Positions 12,507-22,518 of a stretch of 64,000 bases of DNA are shown here, piece by piece. How positions within the stretch are numbered: the first letter of the stretch is position 1; each line of letters starts with the position of its first letter. A program made the position numbers and the translations under genes. Under the pieces are notes generated by a model, which was not told the origin of the DNA, did not search any database, and was given only the letters and a program-made list of their open reading frames with translations. The DNA is from Streptomyces sp. NBC_01294. Lineage in GTDB: Bacteria; Actinomycetota; Actinomycetes; Streptomycetales; Streptomycetaceae. Location of the stretch: NCBI RefSeq assembly GCF_035917235.1, contig NZ_CP108423.1, forward strand, positions 4,493,501 to 4,557,500. Reading direction: 5' to 3'.

Positions 12507-12923
12507 ATGAACATCAAGCTCGCACAGTGCTTCATCGCAGTCGACGACCATGACAAGGCGCTCGCCTTCTACCGCGACGTCCTCGGCCTGGAGGTGCGCA
12601 ACGACGTCGGGTTCGAGGGGATGCGCTGGGTGACCGTGGGGTCGCCGGGGCAGCCGGACGTCGAGATCGTCCTCGAACCGCCGCTCGCCGACCCCAACGC
12701 CTCGCCGTCCGACCGTCAGGCGATGGCGGAACTGCTGGCCAAGGGCCTGCTGCGCGGGGTGATCTTCTCCACCGACGACGTCGACGCCACCTTCGAACGC
12801 ATCCGCGCCGCCGGCGGCGAGGTGCTGCAGGAGCCGATCGACCAGCCCTACGGCGTCCGCGACTGCGCCTTCCGCGACCCCGCGGGCAACATGCTGCGTT
12901 TCAACCAGCCGCGCAAGCGGTAG
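12507..12923 (+). CDS. VOC-family (glyoxalase/bleomycin-resistance fold) protein
   Basis: A 138-residue VOC protein of two beta-alpha-beta-beta-beta modules. The first is IKLAQCFIAVDDHDKALAFY; the second ends in DCAFRDPAGNMLRFNQP, with the family's metal-ligand Glu position not clearly kept. Members include glyoxalase I, dioxygenases and antibiotic-binding proteins; the ligand is unknown. It is paired with the upstream AraC gene and followed by a UvrA-like ABC ATPase, which suggests a small detoxification or resistance locus. Ribosome binding is probably through GAAGG just before the ATG. Confidence 0.88.
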   Translation: MNIKLAQCFIAVDDHDKALAFYRDVLGLEVRNDVGFEGMRWVTVGSPGQPDVEIVLEPPLADPNASPSDRQAMAELLAKGLLRGVIFSTDDVDATFERIRAAGGEVLQEPIDQPYGVRDCAFRDPAGNMLRFNQPRKR

Positions 12924-13001
12924 GCACCGCGCGCGGCAGAGGCCCGGCCCACGGACGTGGACCGGGCCGCCGCTGCGACCGCACCCGCGCAGACGATCCG
13001 A

Positions 13002-13043
13002 ACCAGACACCAGACACCAGCTACCAGACACCAGACATCAGAC
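13002..13043 (+). repeat. ACCAGACA short tandem repeat
   Basis: About four and a half imperfect copies of an 8-bp ACCAGACA unit in the leader of the UvrA-like gene, unlike the GC-rich surroundings. It may lie within the 5' untranslated region. Confidence 0.85.
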
Positions 13044-13125
13044 GTACGGCTCGGGGCGGCCCGGACCGATCCGGGCGACGCCGGCGGTGAGCGCCGAGGC
13101 GGACCGCCCCACAGATGGAGACACG

Positions 13126-15519
<2,394 letters not shown>

Positions 15520-15528
15520 CCGCGCCCC

Positions 15529-16053
15529 TCACTCCGTGCGGGAGACACCCAGGTCCTCCCGCATGGCGGCCCTCATCGCGGCGAGCAGGGCCCAGACCTC
15601 GTGCTGGGCCCTGCCGGCCGTCTCCATCGTCTCGCCCGGTTCGGGGGCGCCGCGTTCGAGGCGTTTGACCTGGCCGTAGACCGCGGTCAGGGCCCGGTTG
15701 ACGTCCTTCGCCCGCGCGAGCACCCCGTCGGGGGCGATCATCTGCGCCTCGGAATACCGGTCGCGGTGGGCGTTCTTCGCCTCCTCCAGCGCCTCGCCGT
15801 CCGCGTCGTGCGCGCCGCGCTCCCGCAGGACGTGCAGGTGGCGGTTGAGCGCCGTGGTGAACTGCCGGGCGTCCCGGTTGAGTTCCGCGTAGCACGCGCG
15901 CCGCAGGGCGCGGTTCTCGCGGACCTCGTCATGGCCGCGGACCAGTTCTATCTCCCGGCGTTTCGCCCGTTCGGAGCCGCGCTGGGTGAGCAGCGCGCCT
16001 CCCAGGGTTCCCGCGACGCCCGCCACCGCGATGACCACCGAGCTCAGCTCCAC
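15529..16053 (-). CDS. Membrane-anchored coiled-coil protein of unknown function
   Basis: A 174-residue protein with one N-terminal membrane segment (VVIAVAGVAGTLGGALLTQ) followed by a positively charged stretch (RAKRREIELVRGHDEVRENR). A long charged helical region makes up the rest. No catalytic motif is visible. The topology suggests an N-out, C-in anchor with a cytoplasmic coiled coil. The GTG start has GGGGG 8 nt upstream. The gene is convergent with the UvrA-like gene, only 9 bp apart. Confidence 0.75.
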   Translation of the reverse strand: MELSSVVIAVAGVAGTLGGALLTQRGSERAKRREIELVRGHDEVRENRALRRACYAELNRDARQFTTALNRHLHVLRERGAHDADGEALEEAKNAHRDRYSEAQMIAPDGVLARAKDVNRALTAVYGQVKRLERGAPEPGETMETAGRAQHEVWALLAAMRAAMREDLGVSRTE

Positions 16054-16140
16054 CGACGTACCCCCGTGAACTCCTCCGGCCGCGTGCCCGCTGCACCCGG
16101 CCCCGCCGTCAAGTCTGCGCTCTCCGGCGCTCCTTGGTGC

Positions 16141-16200
16141 GGCGAGGTCAGGCGAGGTCAGGCGCGTCCAGGGGCGTCCAGGCGAGGCCAGGCGCGGCGG
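16141..16200 (+). repeat. 10-bp tandem repeat (GCGAGGTCAG)n
   Basis: Six imperfect 10-bp units in the gap between the coiled-coil protein and the CocE hydrolase. Confidence 0.85.
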
Positions 16201-16215
16201 GCCGTCGTGCGCCCG

Positions 16216-17838
16216 CTATCCGAGCGGCAGGTCCAGATAGGACGGCGTCGCCTCCGGCGAGGTGAACGCCAGCGTCGCGCGCGGCAGGTTGGCGTCGCCG
16301 TAGAACGGGTCGCGGGCGTCGATCACCAGCATCAGCCGGTGGCCGCGCGGCACGTCGTACGCCGTCGCCTGGAGCTCGATGTCCGCGCTGATCAGGCTGT
16401 CGGGCGGTGAGTCGAGATCGCTGTACGGGGCGTGCGTGACGAGGTGCGCCGCGTCGTCGGGCCCCACGTCGAAGAGGTACGCGACGAAGGTGGACCCGGG
16501 GTTCGCCGCCCGGTACGTCACGCGCAGCCGCGGTATGCCGCGCAGCCGGACGGTCTCCGCGGCCGGGTCCGCGGTCCACACCGCGGCGACGGTGCGGTCG
16601 ATGTCCTGGGTCGGGTAGACCTTCGGGCGGCCGGCGATCTCCGCGTACCCCGACTCGACGATCTTGTCGGCGACGGTCGCGGGGGTGTCCATCCCGCACA
16701 GCACGGTCGCCGTCCAGCCGGCCTGCGGTTCCTCGCCGAGCTCCCCGTCGTCCGCCAGGTGCAGCCGGTGCACCTGCTCGGTGAGGGAGGGCCAGGTGGG
16801 GCGGGGTTCGAGGGTCCTGCTCCACATGACCTCGCCGAGCACCTGCCCCTCGTCGCCGATGCCGTTGTCGGTCCCCTTGAGGTGGTGGTCGAACCAGCGG
16901 TGGGCGTCGCTCCAGATCCGGTTGGGCAGGCCGAGCATGCCGGTCATCTCCGGGCCGGAGTGGTCGCCGATGGAGACGGCGAGGCGCTTGGGTCCGGTCA
17001 GCTCGTTGAACATCTTCAGGGTCTGGTTGGCCGGGAAGAGCGTCTCGTGCCAGGCGTGCGCGAAGAACACCGGCACATGGCGGCGGTTGAGTTCCTTGAT
17101 GTGGCTGAAGGGCGAACGGGTCTCCGCCCAGCGCAAGGTGCCCTGGATGTCGCGGCCGGCGAGGACGTTGTCGAAGACGCTCTGGGTCTGCGGGCTCAGC
17201 CGCGCCTTCGCGGCCGCCGCGAGCAGGGCCCGTACGGCCGCGACGTGGCGGGTGGAGTTCTCGTGGAAGGCCTCCCCGAGGTCGCCCCAGGTGCTGAGCG
17301 CGACCACGGCGTCGACACGGGTGTCGTGCGCGGCGACCAGCTGGCTGATGCCCGAGCCGTACGAGTCCCCGAGGAAGCCGATCCTCGTCACGGGGCCGGT
17401 GCTGCGCTCGATGATGTGGTCCAGGGCCCGGCTGCCGTCGGCGACGTCGAGCGGCCCGGCCACGTCGACCTGGCCCTCGGAGCCGGCGAAGCCGCGGGCG
17501 GAGTAGGCCAGGACGTTGTAGCCGCGGGCCGCGAAGCGGGTGGCCTGGACGGCGTACGTGAGCCAGCCCAGGCTGGTCCAGGGCGAGGGCATGACCACCA
17601 CCGGGCGCGGCTGGGCGCCGGTGTGCCGCCAGAGCGCGGCGTCGAGCAGGTCCCCGTCGGCGCCGGTCACCTTGCCGCGGGTGAAGACGGCGAGGGAGCG
17701 GGCTTCGGCGACCTCGGCGGCGCGGGCGGGGGCGAGGCCGGTGACGTCGCCGCTCTCCAGGGCGGTGACGAAGGCGCCGAGGGCGGTCGCGTCGAGTTCG
17801 GGATAGAGGGAGAAGGGGGTTCGGGCGGCTGGAGTCAC
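16216..17838 (-). CDS. CocE/NonD-family alpha/beta hydrolase (peptidase S15 type)
   Basis: A 540-residue hydrolase with the nucleophile elbow GDSYG at 157-161 (Ser159). A later IGDHSGPEM segment and the C-terminal jelly-roll-like region match X-Pro dipeptidyl-peptidase/cocaine esterase relatives. Such enzymes cleave esters or acyl bonds of diverse substrates. There is no signal peptide, so it is likely cytoplasmic. GTG 17838 is taken as start because the conserved region follows soon after; the Shine-Dalgarno is weak. It diverges from the downstream catabolic operon across 387 bp. Confidence 0.85.
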   Translation of the reverse strand: MTPAARTPFSLYPELDATALGAFVTALESGDVTGLAPARAAEVAEARSLAVFTRGKVTGADGDLLDAALWRHTGAQPRPVVVMPSPWTSLGWLTYAVQATRFAARGYNVLAYSARGFAGSEGQVDVAGPLDVADGSRALDHIIERSTGPVTRIGFLGDSYGSGISQLVAAHDTRVDAVVALSTWGDLGEAFHENSTRHVAAVRALLAAAAKARLSPQTQSVFDNVLAGRDIQGTLRWAETRSPFSHIKELNRRHVPVFFAHAWHETLFPANQTLKMFNELTGPKRLAVSIGDHSGPEMTGMLGLPNRIWSDAHRWFDHHLKGTDNGIGDEGQVLGEVMWSRTLEPRPTWPSLTEQVHRLHLADDGELGEEPQAGWTATVLCGMDTPATVADKIVESGYAEIAGRPKVYPTQDIDRTVAAVWTADPAAETVRLRGIPRLRVTYRAANPGSTFVAYLFDVGPDDAAHLVTHAPYSDLDSPPDSLISADIELQATAYDVPRGHRLMLVIDARDPFYGDANLPRATLAFTSPEATPSYLDLPLG

Positions 17839-18225
17839 GTCGGGCCATCCTCTGCGTCGTTGTCGTCTACGTCTTCGTCGAGTGACACGAACGTGGGGAG
17901 TGGTGAGCGTGGCGGATGCTGCGGCTCGCGAGGCCGGCTCGCGGGGCCGGCTCGCGGGCCCCGGAACGGAACGCCCAGTATCGACGGGACATCCGGTGAC
18001 GTATCGCGAGTTTCCGGCTTACGGCCTGAATCGCCCCCTCCGTTCCCGGTGGCCGCCGCGCGGCCGGACCTGCGGCCGACGCGCCCCACGGCAACTCCCC
18101 TTCTTGTACGTCGGATTGACGGGCGTGGCGGGAAGGTGCCGCATGCCGAGAAAATCATGCAAGCACGCTTGATTGTTTTCTCGGGTGCTGCCAGTGTTCC
18201 CCTCACGCCGAGAGGGGAGCGCACC
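17839..18225. promoter_or_regulatory. Divergent intergenic region with operator-like palindrome
   Basis: This 387-bp non-coding region separates the CocE hydrolase from the acyl-CoA catabolic operon. The only AT-rich part, at 18146-18184, is the 39-bp palindrome described separately. An AGGGGAG ribosome binding site precedes GTG 18226. I see no small gene. Confidence 0.6.
18146..18184 (+). promoter_or_regulatory. 39-bp nested palindrome, candidate TetR operator
   Basis: Outer arms CCGAGAAAA/TTTTCTCGG are perfect (9 bp). Inner arms CAAGC/GCTTG flank a central AC. It lies 42 bp upstream of the first gene of the operon that ends in a TetR gene. CAAG..CTTG half-sites are common for TetR repressors of acyl-CoA catabolism, so autoregulation by that TetR protein is a reasonable inference. 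Confidence 0.6.
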
Positions 18226-19038
18226 GTGCCCGATCCGTCCGCCGTCGACGACGCCGTCGCAGTCTTTGCCGATCTGCGCGAGGAGGGCCGCGAACTCGAA
18301 GCCCTGGTAGGTGAGTTGACGGCCTCCGACTGGGCCGGACCCACCCCCGCGCCCGGCTGGACCGTCGCCCACCAGATCGCCCACCTGCACTGGACCGACC
18401 GGGCCTCGCTGCTCTCCCTCACCGACGCCACCGGCTTCGCCGGCATGGTCGAGCAGGCCCTGAAAGCTCCCGACTCCTTCGTCGACGAGGGCGCGGAGGA
18501 AGGCGCGGCGCTGCCGCCCGCCGAGCTGCTCGCCCGCTGGCGGGCCACGCGCGGCGCCCTCGACGAGGCACTCGCCGCGGCCTCGCCCGACACCCGCTTC
18601 CCCTGGTACGGGCCGCCGATGAAGGCCGCCTCGATGGCCAGTGCCCGGCTGATGGAGACCTGGGCGCACGGCCAGGACGTCGCCGACGCACTCGGCGTGC
18701 GCCGCACCCCGACCGCGCGGCTGCGGCACGTGGCACGGATCGGCGTACGGGCCCGCGACTACGCCTACGCCGTACGCGGACTGCCCGCGCCCGCCGAGGA
18801 GTTCCGGGTGGAACTGACCGCCCCCGACGGCTCGCAGGTGTGGACCTACGGCCCGCCCGACGCCCCGCAAAGGATCACCGGCCCGGCGCTCGACTTCTGC
18901 CTCCTGGTCACTCAGCGGGCCCACCGCGCCGACCTGGCCCTGACCGCCGCCGGCCCCGACGCGGACCGCTGGCTCGACATCGCCCAGGCCTTCGCGGGCC
19001 CGGCGGGACCCGGCCGCGCCCCGGGGGCCTCGCGGTGA
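18226..19038 (+). CDS. TIGR03084/DinB-fold metal-binding protein
   Basis: A 270-residue protein of the mycothiol-dependent/DinB four-helix fold, closest to the TIGR03084 family. Metal ligands are visible as VAHQIAHLHWTDRA (His pair) and the later METWAHGQDVADALG. The family is associated with acyl-CoA catabolic operons but has no proven reaction. GTG 18226 follows AGGGGAG. The stop overlaps the AtuA start (GTGA), so it is the coupled first gene of the operon. Confidence 0.85.
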   Translation: MPDPSAVDDAVAVFADLREEGRELEALVGELTASDWAGPTPAPGWTVAHQIAHLHWTDRASLLSLTDATGFAGMVEQALKAPDSFVDEGAEEGAALPPAELLARWRATRGALDEALAAASPDTRFPWYGPPMKAASMASARLMETWAHGQDVADALGVRRTPTARLRHVARIGVRARDYAYAVRGLPAPAEEFRVELTAPDGSQVWTYGPPDAPQRITGPALDFCLLVTQRAHRADLALTAAGPDADRWLDIAQAFAGPAGPGRAPGASR

Positions 19039-20915
19039 CGCGCCGGCCCCTCCTCATCGGCAACGCCTCCGGCTTCTACGGGGACCGCTTCAGCGCCCTG
19101 CGGGAGATGCTCACCGGCGGCCCGCTGGACGTGGTGACCGGGGACTACCTGGCCGAGCTGACCATGTTGATCCTGGGCCGCGACCGCCTGAAGAACCCCG
19201 ACCTCGGCTACGCCAAGACCTTCCTGCGCCAGCTGGAGGAAGGGCTCGGGCTCGCGCACGATCGGGGCGTACGGATCGTCGCGAACGCCGGCGGCCTCAA
19301 CCCGGCCGGACTCGCCGACGCGGTACGGGCCCTGGCCGCCAAGGCAGGCGTCCCCGTCTCCGTGGCCCACGTCGAGGGCGACGACCTCGCACCGGGCGAG
19401 GACGGGGCGCTGACCGCCAACGCCTACCTCGGGGGCGCCGGGATCACGGCCTGCCTGCGAGCCGGCGCGGACGTGGTCGTGACCGGCCGGGTCACGGACG
19501 CGGCGCTGGTCAGCGGCCCCGCGGCCTGGTGGTTCGACTGGGCCCCGGACGACCACGACCGGCTGGCGGGGGCGGTGGTCGCGGGCCACGTCCTGGAGTG
19601 CGGCACCCAGGCCACCGGCGGCAACTACGCCTTCTTCACCGCGCACGACGTCCGCCGTCCGGGCTTCCCCCTCGCGGAGATCTCCGCGGACGGCTCGTCG
19701 GTGATCACCAAGCACCCGGGCACGGGCGGAGCCGTCACCGCCGGCACCGTCACGGCCCAACTCCTCTACGAGACCCAGGGCGTGCGCTACCTCGGCCCGG
19801 ACGTCACGGCCCGCCTGGACACGGTCAGGCTGACGGACGAGGGCGCGGACCGCGTGCGCATCACCGGAGTGCAGGGCGAACCCCCGCCGCCCACCCTCAA
19901 GGTGGGCGTCACCCGCATCGGCGGCTGGCGCAACGAGGTCGTCTTCGTCCTGACCGGCCTGGACATCGAGGCCAAGGCGGCCCTGGTCCGCGCGCAGCTG
20001 GCCGAGGCCCTGGAGGGCGTGGCCACCGCCGACTGGACCCTGTCCCGCACGGACCACGAGGACGCCGCGACGGAGGAAACGGCGAGCGCGCTGCTGCGGC
20101 TGGTGGTGCGCGACCCGTCCCCGGACCGCGTCGGCCGCGCCCTGACGTCCACGGCGATCGAACTGGCGCTCGGCAGCTACCCGGGCTTCCACGTCACCGC
20201 CCCACCCGGCCCGGCCCAGCCGTACGGCGTCTTCACGTCGACCCTGACCCCGGCGGAGTCCGTCCCCCACACGGCAGTCCTGCCGGACGGCACCCGCCTC
20301 CCGCTGCCCGCTGCGCGGAGCCTTTCCCCCACCCCGCCCCTTCCCGAAACTGTGGGCTCCGCCCCCAGCCCCCCGCCCCGGGGCTCCGCCCCGGACCCGG
20401 CGGGGGCTGTCTTTTCAGCCCCTCCGGCGTTTGAGGAGCGGGGTCCGGGGCGGAGCCCCGATCTTTCAGCCTCGCCGGCGTTTGAGGCGCGGGGTCTGGG
20501 GCGGAGCCCCGGTTCGGGGGACGAGCCGCCCGCAGGGCCCACCACCCGCGCCCCCCTCGGGACACTGGCCGGGGCCCGCAGCGGCGACAAGGGCGGCGAC
20601 GCCAACGTCGGCGTATGGGTCGAGTCCGACGAAGCCTGGGAATGGCTGCACGCCACCCTCACCACGGAGCTGTTCCGGCACCTGCTCCCCGAGACCCGCC
20701 CGCACGCAGTGCACCGCCACCCGCTCCCCAACCTCCGCGCCCTGAACTTCACCATCACCGGCATCCTCGGCGACGGCGTCGCCTCCGGCCACCGGTTCGA
20801 CCCCCAGGCCAAGGCCCTCGGCGAATGGCTCCGCGCCCGCCACCTCGACATCCCCACCCGCCTGCTGCGGCCCGCCCAGGGCCCCGTACCCGCCCCGGAG
20901 GGGACCGGCCCATGA
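19035..20915 (+). CDS. AtuA-family (DUF1446) acyclic terpene utilisation protein with repeat insertion
   Basis: The N-terminal 420 residues are a complete AtuA/DUF1446 domain (start RRPLLIGNASGFYGDR, core GADVVVTGRVTDAALV). The C-terminal ferredoxin-like domain resumes near residue 505 (LAGARSGDKGGDANVGVWV). Between them, residues about 421-505 are Pro/Ser/Gly-rich and encoded by two tandem copies of the dispersed repeat plus a partial copy. The protein is therefore longer than usual by about 80 residues. AtuA occurs with acyl-CoA carboxylases in geranyl-CoA/isovaleryl-type catabolism; its own reaction is unproven. Both gene junctions overlap, so it is translationally coupled within the operon. 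Confidence 0.9.
   Translation: MTRRPLLIGNASGFYGDRFSALREMLTGGPLDVVTGDYLAELTMLILGRDRLKNPDLGYAKTFLRQLEEGLGLAHDRGVRIVANAGGLNPAGLADAVRALAAKAGVPVSVAHVEGDDLAPGEDGALTANAYLGGAGITACLRAGADVVVTGRVTDAALVSGPAAWWFDWAPDDHDRLAGAVVAGHVLECGTQATGGNYAFFTAHDVRRPGFPLAEISADGSSVITKHPGTGGAVTAGTVTAQLLYETQGVRYLGPDVTARLDTVRLTDEGADRVRITGVQGEPPPPTLKVGVTRIGGWRNEVVFVLTGLDIEAKAALVRAQLAEALEGVATADWTLSRTDHEDAATEETASALLRLVVRDPSPDRVGRALTSTAIELALGSYPGFHVTAPPGPAQPYGVFTSTLTPAESVPHTAVLPDGTRLPLPAARSLSPTPPLPETVGSAPSPPPRGSAPDPAGAVFSAPPAFEERGPGRSPDLSASPAFEARGLGRSPGSGDEPPAGPTTRAPLGTLAGARSGDKGGDANVGVWVESDEAWEWLHATLTTELFRHLLPETRPHAVHRHPLPNLRALNFTITGILGDGVASGHRFDPQAKALGEWLRARHLDIPTRLLRPAQGPVPAPEGTGP
20414..20510 (+). repeat. Dispersed repeat, copies 2 and 3 in tandem (inside AtuA)
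   Basis: Two direct copies, 20414-20460 and 20464-20510, each with the CCGGCGTTTGAGG core followed by GGGGCGGAGCCCC. A partial inverted copy lies just before them (about 20377-20402, GGGGCTCCGCCCC). All are translated in frame as the spacer of the AtuA protein. Confidence 0.9.
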
Positions 20916-22510
20916 CCCGCCTGCGCACCACCGTCGACCCGCACGCCCCCGAGCACGCGCAGGCCCGTACCGCCGCGCTGGAACGCCTCGCCGCCCTCGA
21001 CGCCGAGCACGCCAAGGCACTGCAGGGCGGCGGCGAGAAGTACACGGCCCGCCACAAGCAGCGCGGCAAGCTCCTGGCCCGCGAGCGCGTGGAGCTGCTC
21101 CTCGACCCGGACACCCCGTTCCTGGAGCTGTCCCCGCTGGCCGCCTGGGGCAGCGACTACCCCGTCGGCGCCTCCATGGTCACCGGCATCGGCACGGTCG
21201 AGGGCGTCGAGTGCCTGGTCACCGCCAACGACCCCACGGTCCGCGGCGGGGCCAGCAACCCCTGGACGCTGAAGAAGGCGCTGCGGGCCAACGAGATCGC
21301 CCGGCAGAACCGACTCCCCTGCATCAGCCTCGTGGAGTCCGGCGGCGCCGACCTGCCCTCCCAGAAGGAGATCTTCATCCCGGGCGGGGCGATCTTCCGC
21401 GACCTCACCCGGCTCTCGGCCGACGGCATCCCGACCGTCGCGGTCGTCTTCGGCAACTCCACCGCCGGAGGCGCGTACATCCCCGGCATGTCCGACCACA
21501 CCATCATGATCAAAGACCGCTCCAAGGTGTTCCTCGGCGGCCCGCCCCTGGTCAAGATGGCCACCGGCGAGGAGAGCGACGACGAGTCCCTCGGCGGGGC
21601 CGACATGCACGCCCGCATCTCCGGCCTCGCCGACTACTACGCCCTCGACGAGCACGACGCGATCCGCCGGGCCCGCCGCGTCGTCGCCCGCCTGAACCAC
21701 CGCAAGCCGCACCAGGACCCCCCGAAGGCCGAGGAACCCCTCCACGACCCCGAGGAACTCCTCGGCATCGTCCCTCCCGACCTCAAGACGCCCTTCGACC
21801 CGCGCGAGGTCATCGCACGCATCGTCGACGCCTCCGACTTCGACGAGTTCAAGCCCCTCTACGGCACCAGCCTCGTCACCGGCTGGGCCACCCTGCACGG
21901 CTACCCGGTCGGCATCCTCGCCAACGCCCAGGGCGTGCTGTTCAGCGCCGAGTCCCAGAAGGCCGCGCAGTTCATCCAGCTCGCCAACCAGCGCGACATC
22001 CCGCTCGTCTTCCTCCACAACACCACCGGCTACATGGTCGGCAAGGAGTACGAGCAGGGCGGCATCATCAAGCACGGCTCGATGATGATCAACGCGGTCT
22101 CCAACTCCCGCGTCCCCCACCTCTCCGTGCTCATCGGCGCGAGCTACGGCGCCGGCCACTACGGCATGTGCGGCCGCGCCTACGAGCCCCGCTTCCTCTT
22201 CGCCTGGCCCAGCGCCAAGTCCGCCGTCATGGGCCCCCAGCAGCTCGCCGGCGTGCTCTCCATCGTCTCCCGGCAGTCGGCCGCCGCGAAGGGACAGCCG
22301 TACGACGAGGAGGCCGACGCCGGGATGCGCGCCTTCGTGGAGGCGCAGATCGAGTCGGAGTCCCTGCCGATGTTCCTGTCCGGGCGGCTGTACGACGACG
22401 GGGTCATCGACCCCCGCGACACCCGCACCGTCCTCGGCCTGTGCCTGTCGGCCGTCCACAACGCCCCCGTCGAGGGCGCCCGTGGCGGCTTCGGCGTCTT
22501 CCGGATGTGA
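20912..22510 (+). CDS. Acyl-CoA carboxylase beta subunit (carboxyltransferase)
   Basis: A 532-residue carboxyltransferase of the methylcrotonyl/geranyl-CoA carboxylase type. It moves the carboxyl group from biotin to the acyl-CoA. Both crotonase-like halves are present; ARGGASNPWTLKK and FGNSTAGGAYIPGMSD in the first half, and LIGASYGAGHYGMCGRAYEPRF in the second, are family hallmarks. The ATG overlaps the AtuA stop. The alpha subunit follows after 8 bp. With AtuA and an acyl-CoA dehydrogenase next to it, a branched-chain or terpene-like acyl-CoA is more likely than acetyl- or propionyl-CoA. Confidence 0.93.
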   Translation: MTRLRTTVDPHAPEHAQARTAALERLAALDAEHAKALQGGGEKYTARHKQRGKLLARERVELLLDPDTPFLELSPLAAWGSDYPVGASMVTGIGTVEGVECLVTANDPTVRGGASNPWTLKKALRANEIARQNRLPCISLVESGGADLPSQKEIFIPGGAIFRDLTRLSADGIPTVAVVFGNSTAGGAYIPGMSDHTIMIKDRSKVFLGGPPLVKMATGEESDDESLGGADMHARISGLADYYALDEHDAIRRARRVVARLNHRKPHQDPPKAEEPLHDPEELLGIVPPDLKTPFDPREVIARIVDASDFDEFKPLYGTSLVTGWATLHGYPVGILANAQGVLFSAESQKAAQFIQLANQRDIPLVFLHNTTGYMVGKEYEQGGIIKHGSMMINAVSNSRVPHLSVLIGASYGAGHYGMCGRAYEPRFLFAWPSAKSAVMGPQQLAGVLSIVSRQSAAAKGQPYDEEADAGMRAFVEAQIESESLPMFLSGRLYDDGVIDPRDTRTVLGLCLSAVHNAPVEGARGGFGVFRM

Positions 22511-22518
22511 GCCCTCAC

